DNA of 64,000 nucleotides from Bacillus sp. FJAT-29790. GTDB lineage: Bacteria > Bacillota > Bacilli > Bacillales > Cytobacillaceae. The position numbers and the translations under genes were made by a program. Shown one piece after another: positions 9,190 to 17,676 of the stretch. Numbering within the stretch: position 1 is the stretch's first letter; every line of letters starts with the position of its first letter. Location of the stretch: contig NZ_JAHNZZ010000001.1 in NCBI RefSeq assembly GCF_019039215.1, positions 1,259,506 to 1,323,505 on the forward strand. The letters run 5' to 3'. Under the pieces are notes generated by a model. That model worked only from the letters and a program-made list of their open reading frames with translations. It ran no database searches and was not told the DNA's origin.

Positions 9190-9358
9190 ATATTAGGTTA
9201 GAAGCGAAAATGAAATGTTTATTTTGATATTAGGAGTAGCCAGAAAAGATGAACGAATACGGGCAGTCTGTATGTAAGGTTCAAGAACCAATCCCAATGC
9301 TCTCAAAAATATTTTTCAAGACACAAACTAAAAAGATATTAGCTATGGAGTGGTGAAA

Positions 9359-10561
9359 ATGGCACGTGTTTTATTTATTAATGCCGGATCAGAAGGACAT
9401 ATCAATCCAACTATTGGAGTTGTACAAGAGCTTATTTCGCGCGGAGAAGAGGTAGTGTACTTTACGATAGAAGCTTTTCGAGAGCGAATTGAGAAGACGG
9501 GAGCCACTGTACGAATATTAGACGGCCAAAAGTTTTTAAAAGCCTTTATCTCGGGTGGAAGAAATTATTTACTTGAAAGAATAAACGGTCTTTTACTTAC
9601 GGCAGATATTGTCATACCTAGCGTACTTGAACAGATTGAAGGAGAACATTTTGATTACATCATCCACGATTCCATGTTTGGTTGTGGACGTATACTTGCC
9701 CATATACTTAAACTTCCGGCAATCAATTCTTGTACTTCTTTTGCGCAGACAAAGGAATCATTCGATAATATGCTGGAGCAGCTTTCTAAAAATATTCCTG
9801 CAGAAGTGGTTAAAGAAACAAACGAAGAATATCAAAGCCTGACGGCAATGGTGAATGAAAAATATAATATCGAGATCCATTCTCCTTACGAAGTTTTTTG
9901 TAATCCTGCATCAATTACAATCGTTTATACAACTAGGGAGTTTCAACCTTTTGGAGAAGCATTCGACCAAACTTATAAATTTATAGGTCCATCCATCCCT
10001 ACACGATTAATTCAAGAAAACTTTGAGCATACATCAATCAAGGGAAAAAGACCAATTTATATTTCACTGGGTACTGTCTTTAACCAAGCCATTGATTTTT
10101 ATAAGCTTTGTTTTAAGGCATTTGGGAACACTGATCATACCGTTGTCATGTCGATTGGGGAAAAAACTCAAATATCTGATTTAGGGGAGATCCCTATAAA
10201 CTTCATTGTAAAAAATTATGTTCCACAAACTGAGATACTGAAATACACTAAATTATTTATTACACATGGTGGAATGAACAGTAGCCATGAAGCTCTCTAT
10301 TACGGGGTTCCGCTCATTGTTATCCCACAAAGCGCGGATCAGCCGATCATTGCCGAGCAAGTTGCCAATATCGGTGCCGGTATTAAATTACAAATGCAAG
10401 GCTTGACTGCAAATCAACTACGTGAAGCCGCTGATCATGTGTTGAACCACCCATCTTTCCAAAAAGCTATTTCAAATATAAGTAAAGCCTTTCAAAAATC
10501 GGGTGGATATCAGCAAGCTATTGATGAGATTTTTGAATTTAAAAGTAAAAATGGTATCTAA
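9359..10561 (+). CDS. macrolide/UDP-glycosyltransferase family protein (MGT/YjiC-like)
   Basis: A 400-residue GT1-fold enzyme. The N-terminal ARVLFINAGSEGHINPTIGV is the acceptor-side start, and the C-terminal donor-binding motif HGGMNSSHEALYYGVPLIV followed by PQSADQPIIAEQV marks the NDP-sugar site. Relatives glucosylate macrolides, flavonoids and other hydrophobic acceptors, so a role in antibiotic inactivation or secondary metabolism is plausible. The ATG at 9359 is preferred to the GTG at 9350 because GGAG (9347-9350) then has correct spacing. Confidence 0.85.
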   Translation: MARVLFINAGSEGHINPTIGVVQELISRGEEVVYFTIEAFRERIEKTGATVRILDGQKFLKAFISGGRNYLLERINGLLLTADIVIPSVLEQIEGEHFDYIIHDSMFGCGRILAHILKLPAINSCTSFAQTKESFDNMLEQLSKNIPAEVVKETNEEYQSLTAMVNEKYNIEIHSPYEVFCNPASITIVYTTREFQPFGEAFDQTYKFIGPSIPTRLIQENFEHTSIKGKRPIYISLGTVFNQAIDFYKLCFKAFGNTDHTVVMSIGEKTQISDLGEIPINFIVKNYVPQTEILKYTKLFITHGGMNSSHEALYYGVPLIVIPQSADQPIIAEQVANIGAGIKLQMQGLTANQLREAADHVLNHPSFQKAISNISKAFQKSGGYQQAIDEIFEFKSKNGI

Positions 10562-10576
10562 TTAAAATAATTTCCA

Positions 10577-10600
10577 AGCTGCCATTAATGGTGGCTTTTT
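10577..10600 (+). terminator. Rho-independent terminator after the glycosyltransferase
   Basis: AGCTGCCA (10577-10584) pairs, with two G-T pairs, with TGGTGGCT (10589-10596) around a TTAA loop, followed by T residues. Confidence 0.7.
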
Positions 10601-10762
10601 CTTTGTGGTTACGGCCATTCCTTTTTAAATTTAGTAATTAAATATTCGCTCAATAAAAAGTATAAAATGATATACTGTTAAGTGAGGATTAATTTAACAA
10701 TCTAACTCAATACATATCAAAATTTGTTTGACATTAACCTGAAAAAATTCATAGGAGGCATT

Positions 10763-11782
10763 ATGGTAGAAAATAAACCTAGTGTTTTTATCGGCTCGTC
10801 TAGAGAGGCTATGGATTATGTAAACGCTGTTCAAAAAGCACTTGAATATCATGCAGAAGTTAATCCTTGGTATGCAGGAGTTTTTACACCGGGAAATTAC
10901 ACAATGGAGGATCTCGAAAGACAATTAAGCCAAAATGATTTTGCTATTTTTATATGTTCCCCAGACGACATAATAGATATACGTGGTAAAACCTTTTTAA
11001 TTACAAGGGACAATACCTTATTTGAGATGGGACTGTTTTGGGGAAAGTTAAAAAGAAGAAGAGTTTTTTATTTAATTCCGAATTCAGTACCTAAAAAAAG
11101 AGATGATATAGATATTCAAGATTATCATCTTCTTACAGATTTAATCGGCATTAATCCCTTAACATATCAGGCACAATCAAAAAATTATGATGCAGCGGTA
11201 AGTGTATCATGTCACCATATTATAAAGAAAATAAATGAACTAAAATTCTTTAAAGACCCAGAAATGCTTTTAGAAGTAGTACAAAGAAGGCAAAGAGAAA
11301 GAGATGAAGTTGCTCTTTTCACCCTTAAACTAACTAAAGAACTTATAGAGAACGATAAATCAAAAATATATGAATATTTATCCGATGCACTTAGAAGTGT
11401 TTATGCTATCCATTCATTATTTAAAATGGATGGAGTAGGTGTATGGAAAAAAGAAGGGACGGACGGTTTAAAACACGTTGCAGGAAAAGCCGGGGATGTA
11501 AATTTTTATCCTTTTAATGCAAACGATGGTAAAGAAGAAGATGCTGCAGACAGAATTCTTGTGATTGATAGCTTATTAAAAGGGGAAGAATTGGTTCACT
11601 TAACAAAAGATCACTTGTTTAAAACTTATTTAATATGCTATCCTATAGGTAATAAATTAGTAATTACAGTAACCATTTCCGGATCAGACGTTCTAACTGA
11701 TGATCAAATCGATTCCCAATTTCTTGCTAACTATGATTTGATAAAAACAATAAATTATCTATTCGGAGGTGCTTCTGAATGA
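10763..11782 (+). CDS. TIR-like nucleotide-binding protein with C-terminal GAF-like region
   Basis: 339 residues. The N-terminal 110 residues match the TIR-like family of predicted nucleotide-binding proteins (PF10137 type): SVFIGSSREA, then NPWYAGVFTPGNYTMEDLE, then FAIFICSPDD, then RDNTLFEMGLFWGKL, with E88 in the position of the catalytic glutamate of NAD-cleaving TIR domains. A charged helical linker (about 165-195) joins a C-terminal mixed alpha/beta region (about 200-335) that looks like a GAF sensor. Related proteins act as effectors in CBASS/Pycsar-like phage defence. The ATG at 10763 follows AGGAGG; the gene overlaps the next by four bases (ATGA). Confidence 0.75.
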   Translation: MVENKPSVFIGSSREAMDYVNAVQKALEYHAEVNPWYAGVFTPGNYTMEDLERQLSQNDFAIFICSPDDIIDIRGKTFLITRDNTLFEMGLFWGKLKRRRVFYLIPNSVPKKRDDIDIQDYHLLTDLIGINPLTYQAQSKNYDAAVSVSCHHIIKKINELKFFKDPEMLLEVVQRRQRERDEVALFTLKLTKELIENDKSKIYEYLSDALRSVYAIHSLFKMDGVGVWKKEGTDGLKHVAGKAGDVNFYPFNANDGKEEDAADRILVIDSLLKGEELVHLTKDHLFKTYLICYPIGNKLVITVTISGSDVLTDDQIDSQFLANYDLIKTINYLFGGASE

Positions 11783-11958
11783 CCAGAATTATTAATCCAG
11801 CTGAACAAAGAAAAGTTTTCGATAAGGATTTGTATAAACTTGGAAAGCCTGTTGTTGGTGTAAAGGCAGTGGCACCCGTAAAAGGTAAAGAACAAGTCGG
11901 AGCGGTTGTTTATAAACGTAAAGCGAAATACGGCGATCTTTTTGAAAATCAAGCATAA
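11779..11958 (+). CDS. 59-residue partner of the TIR-like protein
   Basis: A small basic protein starting MTRIINPAEQRKVFDKDLYK and ending KAKYGDLFENQA. Its ATG overlaps the TGA of the TIR-like gene (ATGA) and has a strong GGAGGTG site, showing translational coupling. It contains no membrane segment and no motif I recognise. Coupling and size suggest an accessory factor, inhibitor or antitoxin for the TIR-like protein, but that is inference only. A perfect terminator follows directly, so these two genes make up the whole unit. Confidence 0.75.
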   Translation: MTRIINPAEQRKVFDKDLYKLGKPVVGVKAVAPVKGKEQVGAVVYKRKAKYGDLFENQA

Positions 11959-11971
11959 ATCAATTAATTAT

Positions 11972-12006
11972 AAAAACACTTCAATCTTTAGGTTGAAGTG
12001 TTTTTT
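11972..12006 (+). terminator. Rho-independent terminator closing the TIR-like unit
   Basis: AAAAACACTTCAA (11972-11984) pairs with TTGAAGTGTTTTT (11993-12005) over an eight-base loop and runs into T residues. Confidence 0.9.
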
Positions 12007-12427
12007 ATGTAAACTACGCTTTGAGTAATCCGTGGCACAGTATTATCAAAATGGCATTTTTCCTATTGATCTTCTAATTGATAAACATTCTTAATATTTT
12101 TGAAGGTTGTTTTAGCATTGATCGTTGTTTTAAACTACGTTCAAACTCCAAAAAAGTCCGATTTAAGGATTTAATTCACTACTTTAAAGATTGAGCATGG
12201 TTCCTTTTTTTAAGAAGTGCAGGAGAAGGAACAGTGACTTGTCTGCAAAATGAAATACCAAGAAGTTAGAAGGGTAGCTAAATTCTTTTCAATTTTAGAA
12301 AAATAATATCAATATTGCTAAATTGGTAATTTCGATAATTACTATGTTTTGCAGTGCGCCTTGCCAAAAATGAAAATAAATAAATAATTTTAATATTAAA
12401 ACTGTAGATTTTATAAGGTTTACAGAA
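12007..12427. other. intergenic region upstream of the sigma-54 promoter
   Basis: AT-rich with no supported ORF. Because the next promoter is of the sigma-54 type, enhancer sites for an activator are expected here, but I could not define a convincing inverted repeat. Confidence 0.4.
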
Positions 12428-12444
12428 TTGGCATAATTTTTGCA
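12428..12444 (+). promoter_or_regulatory. sigma-54 (SigL) -24/-12 promoter
   Basis: TTGGCATAATTTTTGCA has the invariant GG (12430-12431) and GC (12442-12443) separated by exactly ten bases, close to the consensus TTGGCAC-N5-TTGCA. It lies about 50 bases upstream of the dcyD-like gene. No bacterial enhancer-binding protein gene is present in the window. Confidence 0.7.
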
Positions 12445-12495
12445 TACAACTATATATAACTAGCCTTAAACAGAGGATACAGGAGGAGATTTCAT

Positions 12496-13491
12496 ATGAA
12501 TTTAGCACAATTTCCTAGAAAGCGATATACAACGGCCTATACACCCATTGAAAAATTACAACATTTATCTGAGGTTCTTGGGGGTCCTTCCATTTATATG
12601 AAACGGGATGATTTACTTGGGCTAACAGCTGGTGGAAATAAAACAAGAAAGCTGGAGTTCCTTGTTGCAGATGCAGTAGAAAAAGGTGCGGATACGTTAA
12701 TTACCTGTGGAGGCATTCAATCCAATCATTGTCGTTTAACGCTCGCTGCAGCTGTTAAAGAGAATATGAAGTGCATTCTTGTATTGGAAGAGGGGCTTTT
12801 AACCGATTCTGAGCCAAATTTTAATGGGAATTATTTCTTATATCATTTATTGGGCACTGAAAAAGTCAAGGTTGTGCAGAATGGGACAGACTTGATGAAA
12901 GAAATGCAACAAGTAGCGAAAGAGGAAACAGAAGAAGGCCATATACCTTATATCATTCCGGTTGGAGGATCGAATCACATTGGGGCAACAGGATATGCTG
13001 CGTGCGCTCAGGAGATTTTGGCACAATCCTTCGATCAAGGAGTCTCGGTCAATGCCGTCGTTTGTGTAAGCGGTAGCGGCGGAATGCATGCAGGTTTGGT
13101 GACAGGCTTTTATGGAAATCAAAGTAATATACCCGTAATTGGAATAAATGTAAGCAGAGGTAAAGTGGAACAAGAAGAGAAAGTCTTTCAGCTTGTTAAA
13201 GAAACATCAGCACATATTGGCATCCAAAGTTCAATCCCTTGTGAGGCGGTTACGTGTTATGACGAGTATGTCGGACCAGGCTATGCTATACCTACGCAAG
13301 AAATGGTCGAAGCCGTAAAGCTCATTGCAAGAACAGAAGGGATTTTGCTGGATCCAGTCTATACTGGTAAAGCGGCGGCGGGACTCATTGATTTAATCCA
13401 AAAAGGATTCTTTAAGAGGGAAGACAACATTCTATTTGTGCACTCTGGCGGATCCACAGCGTTATATGCCAACACTTCGCTCTTTCAGTAA
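12496..13491 (+). CDS. dcyD: D-cysteine desulfhydrase / ACC deaminase family PLP enzyme
   Basis: A 331-residue fold-type II PLP enzyme. IYMKRDDLLGLTAGGNKTRKLEFL holds the PLP lysine (in GGNKTRKLE, about residue 50). CGGIQSNHCR (about 77-86) and VSGSGGMHAG (about 193) are the substrate and phosphate loops. It is expected to convert D-cysteine to pyruvate, ammonia and sulfide; an ACC-deaminase-like activity on other D-amino acids cannot be excluded. AGGAGG precedes the ATG. The sigma-54 promoter upstream suggests activator-dependent control by a nitrogen, sulfur or amino-acid signal. A terminator lies about 120 bases downstream. Confidence 0.85.
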   Translation: MNLAQFPRKRYTTAYTPIEKLQHLSEVLGGPSIYMKRDDLLGLTAGGNKTRKLEFLVADAVEKGADTLITCGGIQSNHCRLTLAAAVKENMKCILVLEEGLLTDSEPNFNGNYFLYHLLGTEKVKVVQNGTDLMKEMQQVAKEETEEGHIPYIIPVGGSNHIGATGYAACAQEILAQSFDQGVSVNAVVCVSGSGGMHAGLVTGFYGNQSNIPVIGINVSRGKVEQEEKVFQLVKETSAHIGIQSSIPCEAVTCYDEYVGPGYAIPTQEMVEAVKLIARTEGILLDPVYTGKAAAGLIDLIQKGFFKREDNILFVHSGGSTALYANTSLFQ

Positions 13492-13609
13492 AGTTTTTGT
13501 TACTCAAACGTCTGAAAATTATATCAACCTTCGGAAGAATTTTTTCATTATTTTAGAAATCTAGTATAATCATTTATATAAAGTGGATAACAAAAAAAGG
13601 TAAAAAGCG

Positions 13610-13637
13610 GCAAAACATTGAGTGTTTTGCTTTTTTT
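13610..13637 (+). terminator. Rho-independent terminator
   Basis: GCAAAACA (13610-13617) pairs with TGTTTTGC (13623-13630), followed by seven T residues. A TATAAT lies 45 bases upstream of the hairpin (13564-13569), so a very short independent transcript is possible but not supported further. Confidence 0.75.
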
Positions 13638-14141
13638 CGTACATAGTTTTTTTGAATTTAAAGTTGGCTTGAACATTGAAATATAGGACAGTGAAAAAAA
13701 TTTTATTTCATAGATAAGCTCCATTACTTTTTTTAAGTTTAAGTGAAAAATGAAATGGTTTTGGTAGGTTACCTGATTCACAATTGATTTTTATATTAAT
13801 GACACCCATTTTTAAATACAATTAAATGGAAAAATATTTCACTAATTGTTCAAATAAGAAAAAAATTTTTTAAGGGCTATTTAGCTATTTAATAGGATTC
13901 AAAACTCTTAAAATATCTTGATAAATCGGCTTTTACTATGAGGTTAAGGGGAAGGGGAATGGTGTCATAAAGGAAGTTCTTTAGTAATATTTTTAATTTC
14001 CAGTAAACGTATAGTGATAGTTGATGGAAAATGATAATTATTATCTAAAAATTGGTTTCCATTAATTTCCTAGAGGAATTATAAGGAACTTGTAAAAGGA
14101 CAAGGAAGTCTAAACTATCTTTATTTTCGATAAATTCAGTA
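13638..14141. other. AT-rich intergenic region
   Basis: About 500 bases without a supported gene, between the dcyD terminator and the leuA promoter. I see only short A/T tracts and no convincing RNA element. Confidence 0.5.
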
Positions 14142-14170
14142 TTGACAACTCGAATTTATCAGTATATTAT
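14142..14170 (+). promoter_or_regulatory. sigma-A promoter of the T-box/leuA transcript
   Basis: TTGACA (14142-14147) and TATTAT (14165-14170) are separated by 17 bases, and the T-box leader begins about 20 bases downstream. Confidence 0.75.
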
Positions 14171-14195
14171 CGTATTTAATTAAATAATAACAAGC

Positions 14196-14460
14196 AAAGA
14201 TTGGAAATAGTAAAAGGATTTATAAATTTGTCAGAGAGCCGATGGTTGGTGAGAATCGGTAGTTATAGCCTTTGAACTCATCCATAAGCTACTCCCTGAA
14301 CATAATCAGTAGGGGATGTCGGTTTTCTACCGTTATGAAGATAGGTGGTGATTGCCACCGAAAATGAGTGGGTTAATATTATTATGATTAATCAATTAGA
14401 GTGGTACCGCGAGCAATGCCTCGTCTCTATATTTTTATAGAGGCGAGGCTTTTTTTATTT
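14196..14460 (+). promoter_or_regulatory. leucine T-box leader with antiterminator/terminator
   Basis: The invariant T-box sequence TGGTACCGCG is at 14402-14411. It is followed by the terminator stem 14418-14449 (GCCTCG...CGAGGC) and a T-run. Upstream, the Stem I region has AGAGAG and GGTGAGAATCGG elements and a specifier context TTTGAACTCATCC. In that context the CTC at 14277-14279 reads as a leucine codon, as in known leu T-boxes. Uncharged tRNA-Leu should pair with the specifier and the TGGT bulge, stabilise the antiterminator and let transcription enter leuA. Confidence 0.9.
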
Positions 14461-14502
14461 TTTTAAAAATCAACCATTATAAATGATAAGGTGGGAGTAC
14501 GA

Positions 14503-16206
14503 ATGAAAAATATCGATAAATATTCTAGAGGTTACTTTATGCCCCCAGTGCAAAGCATGAAATGGACAGAGAAGGAGTATATTACAGAAGCACCTACATG
14601 GTGTAGTGTGGATCTTCGAGATGGAAATCAGGCTTTGGTCGTCCCTATGAATCTGGAGGAGAAGTTAGAGTATTTTCAATTGCTTTTGCAAGTGGGTTTT
14701 AAGGAAATAGAAGTGGGGTTTCCTGCTGCATCGGAAACAGAATATGCCTTTTTACGTACATTAATTGAAGAAAATTTGATTCCGGATGATGTGACAATTC
14801 AAGTTTTAACACAGTCAAGAGAACATATTATTAAAAAAACTTTTGAAGCGTTACAGGGTGCGAATAATGCAGTTGTGCACTTGTACAATTCCACATCTGT
14901 GGCACAGCGTGAGCAAGTATTTAGAAAATCTAAGGAAGAAATTATTGATATTGCTGTAACTGGGGCAAAAATGCTTAAGAAATATGCTGCTGAAACTGAA
15001 GGGAATTTCCAATTTCAGTATTCTCCGGAAAGTTTCACAGGAACAGAAGTGGAGTTTGCGCTTGAAATTTGCAACAAGGTAATTGATATTTGGCAGCCGA
15101 CAGCTGATAATAAGGTAATTATCAACCTACCAGCTACGGTATCAATGTCTATGCCTCACGTTTACGCAAGTCAAATTGAATATATGAGTGACAATCTGAG
15201 CTACCGAGATAATGTAATCCTATCACTTCATCCACACAATGACAGAGGAACTGGGGTAGCAGATGCCGAGCTAGGAATGCTTGCCGGAGCGCAAAGAGTC
15301 GAAGGAACATTGTTTGGAAATGGAGAAAGAACAGGGAACGTGGACATCGTAACGCTTGCATTAAACATGTTTTCACACGGGGTAGATCCGAAGCTGAATT
15401 TTGAAAATATCCCAACCATTATTTCTAAATATGAAAAATTAATAAGAATGAAGGTTCACGAAAGACACCCGTATTGCGGTGAACTTGTCTTTACTGCATT
15501 TTCAGGCTCCCATCAAGATGCCATTGCCAAAGGTATGAAGTGGCGCGAAGAAGAAGAACGTCAATATTGGACTGTTCCTTATCTATTAATTGATCCGATG
15601 GATATTGGAAGAGAATATGAAGGAGATATTATCCGAATTAACAGCCAATCCGGTAAGGGAGGAATCGGTTATATCCTTCAGCAAAAGTATGGAATAGATC
15701 TACCTGCCAAAATGCGTGAGAGCTTTGGATATAGTGTGAAAAATGTTTCAGATCATAAGCACAAGGAACTTATGCCGAATGAAATCTATGACATTTTCAT
15801 CAATGAATATGTGAATATTAATACCCCTGTTGAATTTATCCGTTACGAATACTCTCAAAATGGTCTTTACGAAACAATTGTATCGATCCGAATGCATAAT
15901 GAAGAACATGAATTTACTGGTGTGGGAAATGGAAGACTTGATGCTATCAGCAATGCTATTCAAACACAACTGGGTATCGACTACACAGATTTGGTCTATA
16001 AGCAGCATGCGCTGGAAATAGGCTCAGGATCAAACGCTGTATCTTATGTAGGAATTACCGCAAAGAATGGTGCTGTATATTGGGGCTGCGGAATTGACAC
16101 TGATATTATGATTTCCTCAGTAAAAGCTCTGTTTAGTGCTGTTAACAATTTGGTATCCAGCTTGCAACTTCCTGTTCATAAAGAATTTTTCCTTTCAAAT
16201 AAATAA
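14503..16206 (+). CDS. leuA: 2-isopropylmalate synthase, type 2 (LeuA2)
   Basis: 567 residues, the long form of alpha-isopropylmalate synthase known from actinobacteria and fungi rather than the roughly 510-residue form of the Bacillus ilv-leu operon. The catalytic TIM barrel has WCSVDLRDGNQAL at the N-terminus and HPHNDRGTGVADAELGM as the metal-binding HxH motif, followed by a LeuA dimer/allosteric domain. It condenses acetyl-CoA with 2-oxoisovalerate, the first step of leucine synthesis. The ATG at 14503 follows AAGGTGGGAG; the GTG at 14491 lies within that site. The gene is alone on its transcript, under the leucine T-box. Confidence 0.92.
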   Translation: MKNIDKYSRGYFMPPVQSMKWTEKEYITEAPTWCSVDLRDGNQALVVPMNLEEKLEYFQLLLQVGFKEIEVGFPAASETEYAFLRTLIEENLIPDDVTIQVLTQSREHIIKKTFEALQGANNAVVHLYNSTSVAQREQVFRKSKEEIIDIAVTGAKMLKKYAAETEGNFQFQYSPESFTGTEVEFALEICNKVIDIWQPTADNKVIINLPATVSMSMPHVYASQIEYMSDNLSYRDNVILSLHPHNDRGTGVADAELGMLAGAQRVEGTLFGNGERTGNVDIVTLALNMFSHGVDPKLNFENIPTIISKYEKLIRMKVHERHPYCGELVFTAFSGSHQDAIAKGMKWREEEERQYWTVPYLLIDPMDIGREYEGDIIRINSQSGKGGIGYILQQKYGIDLPAKMRESFGYSVKNVSDHKHKELMPNEIYDIFINEYVNINTPVEFIRYEYSQNGLYETIVSIRMHNEEHEFTGVGNGRLDAISNAIQTQLGIDYTDLVYKQHALEIGSGSNAVSYVGITAKNGAVYWGCGIDTDIMISSVKALFSAVNNLVSSLQLPVHKEFFLSNK

Positions 16207-16265
16207 AATAATAAAGTCGATAGAGGAAATTTAGCAAGTTTACAATTCCCTTCCAAGCTATTGGG

Positions 16266-16298
16266 AGCGACTGTTCAATAAGAACTGTCGCTTCTTTT
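16266..16298 (+). terminator. Rho-independent terminator after leuA
   Basis: AGCGAC (16266-16271) pairs with GTCGCT (16287-16292), with an inner TTC/GAA extension, followed by TCTTTT. Confidence 0.7.
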
Positions 16299-16514
16299 GC
16301 TAACTCTGAATAGGCTACAATATATTTAATGAAGTGAGATATTTCAAACCGGTACATATTCTTTGATAAAAGTCATTTTTACAATAAGATACCGTTAAAA
16401 ATGAATCTATATAATAATTATGTAGGTCGTTTTTCTATCTATTCTGCTTCTTTTAATATTTATATTTGACTAACAAACTGAGATAATGGATACTTATAGT
16501 AAGGGGGGATTGTT

Positions 16515-16697
16515 ATGGTAGCTTTCGCAAAAAGAACAGCGCTAAAGCTGGATAGAGTGGATAATCAAAAGATATTACAAGAGCTGAAGGCGGAGAAGAG
16601 TGCCAATATCAATCCAGATTATCGAGCGTTTTTAAACTCTTGTATCCGTATATCAGCAAATGTTAGGAACAATAAAACAACTCATAGAGTATTCTGA
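16515..16697 (+). CDS. small basic protein upstream of a GNAT acetyltransferase
   Basis: A 60-residue protein beginning MVAFAKRTALKLDRVDNQKI, with no recognised domain. The ATG has an AAGGGGGG site. The gene ends 14 bases before the GNAT gene, whose ribosome binding site (GAGGAG) follows the stop, so the two are co-transcribed. This arrangement, with a small upstream protein next to a GNAT of the TacT-like shape, recalls acetyltransferase toxin-antitoxin pairs. The protein does not show the ribbon-helix-helix pattern of DUF1778 antitoxins, so the role remains open. Confidence 0.6.
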   Translation: MVAFAKRTALKLDRVDNQKILQELKAEKSANINPDYRAFLNSCIRISANVRNNKTTHRVF

Positions 16698-16711
16698 GGA
16701 GTAAGACCATA

Positions 16712-17230
16712 ATGAATTTCGATAATATAGAATTTTTGCCCTTGGACCAAACCTACCAGTTAGTTCAAGGGTTTTCTTGTGGGGACAGTTGGATAGATGG
16801 TTACTTAAAACAACCAAATAATGCTTTATTTGACCATAACTTAGGGATATCATCTACGACAACATTGATTTATGAGGGAGAAGTAATTGCCTTTTTTACG
16901 GCTAATTGTTCACACCTTGAAATACCTATGGAAGAAGCTAGAGAGATAGGACTACAAGATGATTTATTCATCCCGGCCATTGAAGTAAAGTTTCTAGGAG
17001 TAAGGACGGACCTAAAGAAGATAGGTATTGGGACATACTTGCTGCAGTTTATCATAGGTAAAGTCCTTGAAATTACACCAGTCTTTACATGTCGGTATAT
17101 TTTCCTTTGGTCTGTTGAGGATAAGGTAAAATACTATCAGAAGAGATACTTCCAACCAACTGGAAAAGAAGATAATGGACTTCATTTGATGAAGTTTCTA
17201 GTACCTACATATTTTTCAGTAGAGGAATAA
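16712..17230 (+). CDS. GNAT family N-acetyltransferase
   Basis: 172 residues. The N-terminal FSCGDSWIDGYLKQ resembles the start of TacT-like and phage/ICE GNATs (F-x-C-G then L-x-x-W/Y-L). VKFLGVRTDLKKIGIGTYLL is the acetyl-CoA pyrophosphate loop (RxDLKKxGIG in place of R/QxxGxG/A). The C-terminus has the usual YYQKRYF beta-bulge region. The substrate is unknown: an aminoacyl-tRNA-directed toxin or a small-molecule acetylase are both possible. The ATG has GAGGAG upstream. Confidence 0.75.
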   Translation: MNFDNIEFLPLDQTYQLVQGFSCGDSWIDGYLKQPNNALFDHNLGISSTTTLIYEGEVIAFFTANCSHLEIPMEEAREIGLQDDLFIPAIEVKFLGVRTDLKKIGIGTYLLQFIIGKVLEITPVFTCRYIFLWSVEDKVKYYQKRYFQPTGKEDNGLHLMKFLVPTYFSVEE

Positions 17231-17302
17231 TAGATTTCTAGAATAAATTGTCATCTAGGAGTATATATATCTACAAAGAACCTTTACGTGGTGGTGGATA
17301 AT

Positions 17303-17440
17303 ATGAAACTAGGTGCTAAGAAAATTATTGGTGGTAAAGCAAAGGACATTTTTGACGAAATGAAAACAGACAACCATTCAAAATCAAAGAAGAAATTCAT
17401 GAAAGATGCGAAAGCAATTGCAAAGAAACACACTAAATAA
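17303..17440 (+). CDS. 45-residue lysine-rich protein
   Basis: An ORF starting MKLGAKKIIGGKAKDIFDEM and ending KAIAKKHTK, with GTGGTGG a few bases upstream of the ATG and a terminator right after the stop. About a third of the residues are lysine, and no domain is recognisable. The terminator and ribosome site make it a credible gene. It might be the third member of the 16515 operon, 72 bases behind the GNAT gene. Confidence 0.55.
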   Translation: MKLGAKKIIGGKAKDIFDEMKTDNHSKSKKKFMKDAKAIAKKHTK

Positions 17441-17451
17441 TATTTATTTCT

Positions 17452-17482
17452 GAGTCGCCTAGATGCGGCTCATTTTATTTTT
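17452..17482 (+). terminator. Rho-independent terminator
   Basis: GAGTCGC (17452-17458) pairs with GCGGCTC (17465-17471, one G-T pair), followed by a T-rich tail. Confidence 0.7.
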
Positions 17483-17676
17483 GTGTCTAATCCTTTGGAA
17501 TCAAAAGTGAGTACATTCTTTATATGGAAGCCAAAGAATGATCATATTATGCAACTACATACTTTTATAAATTATTGATTTAGACAGGATTCTGTAAAGT
17601 AATGTAGAATATCTGAGGTTAACCAAAAAACTGTTAAAAATATGAAAGTTAAAAATATGAGGGAGAAAGAATAGGA

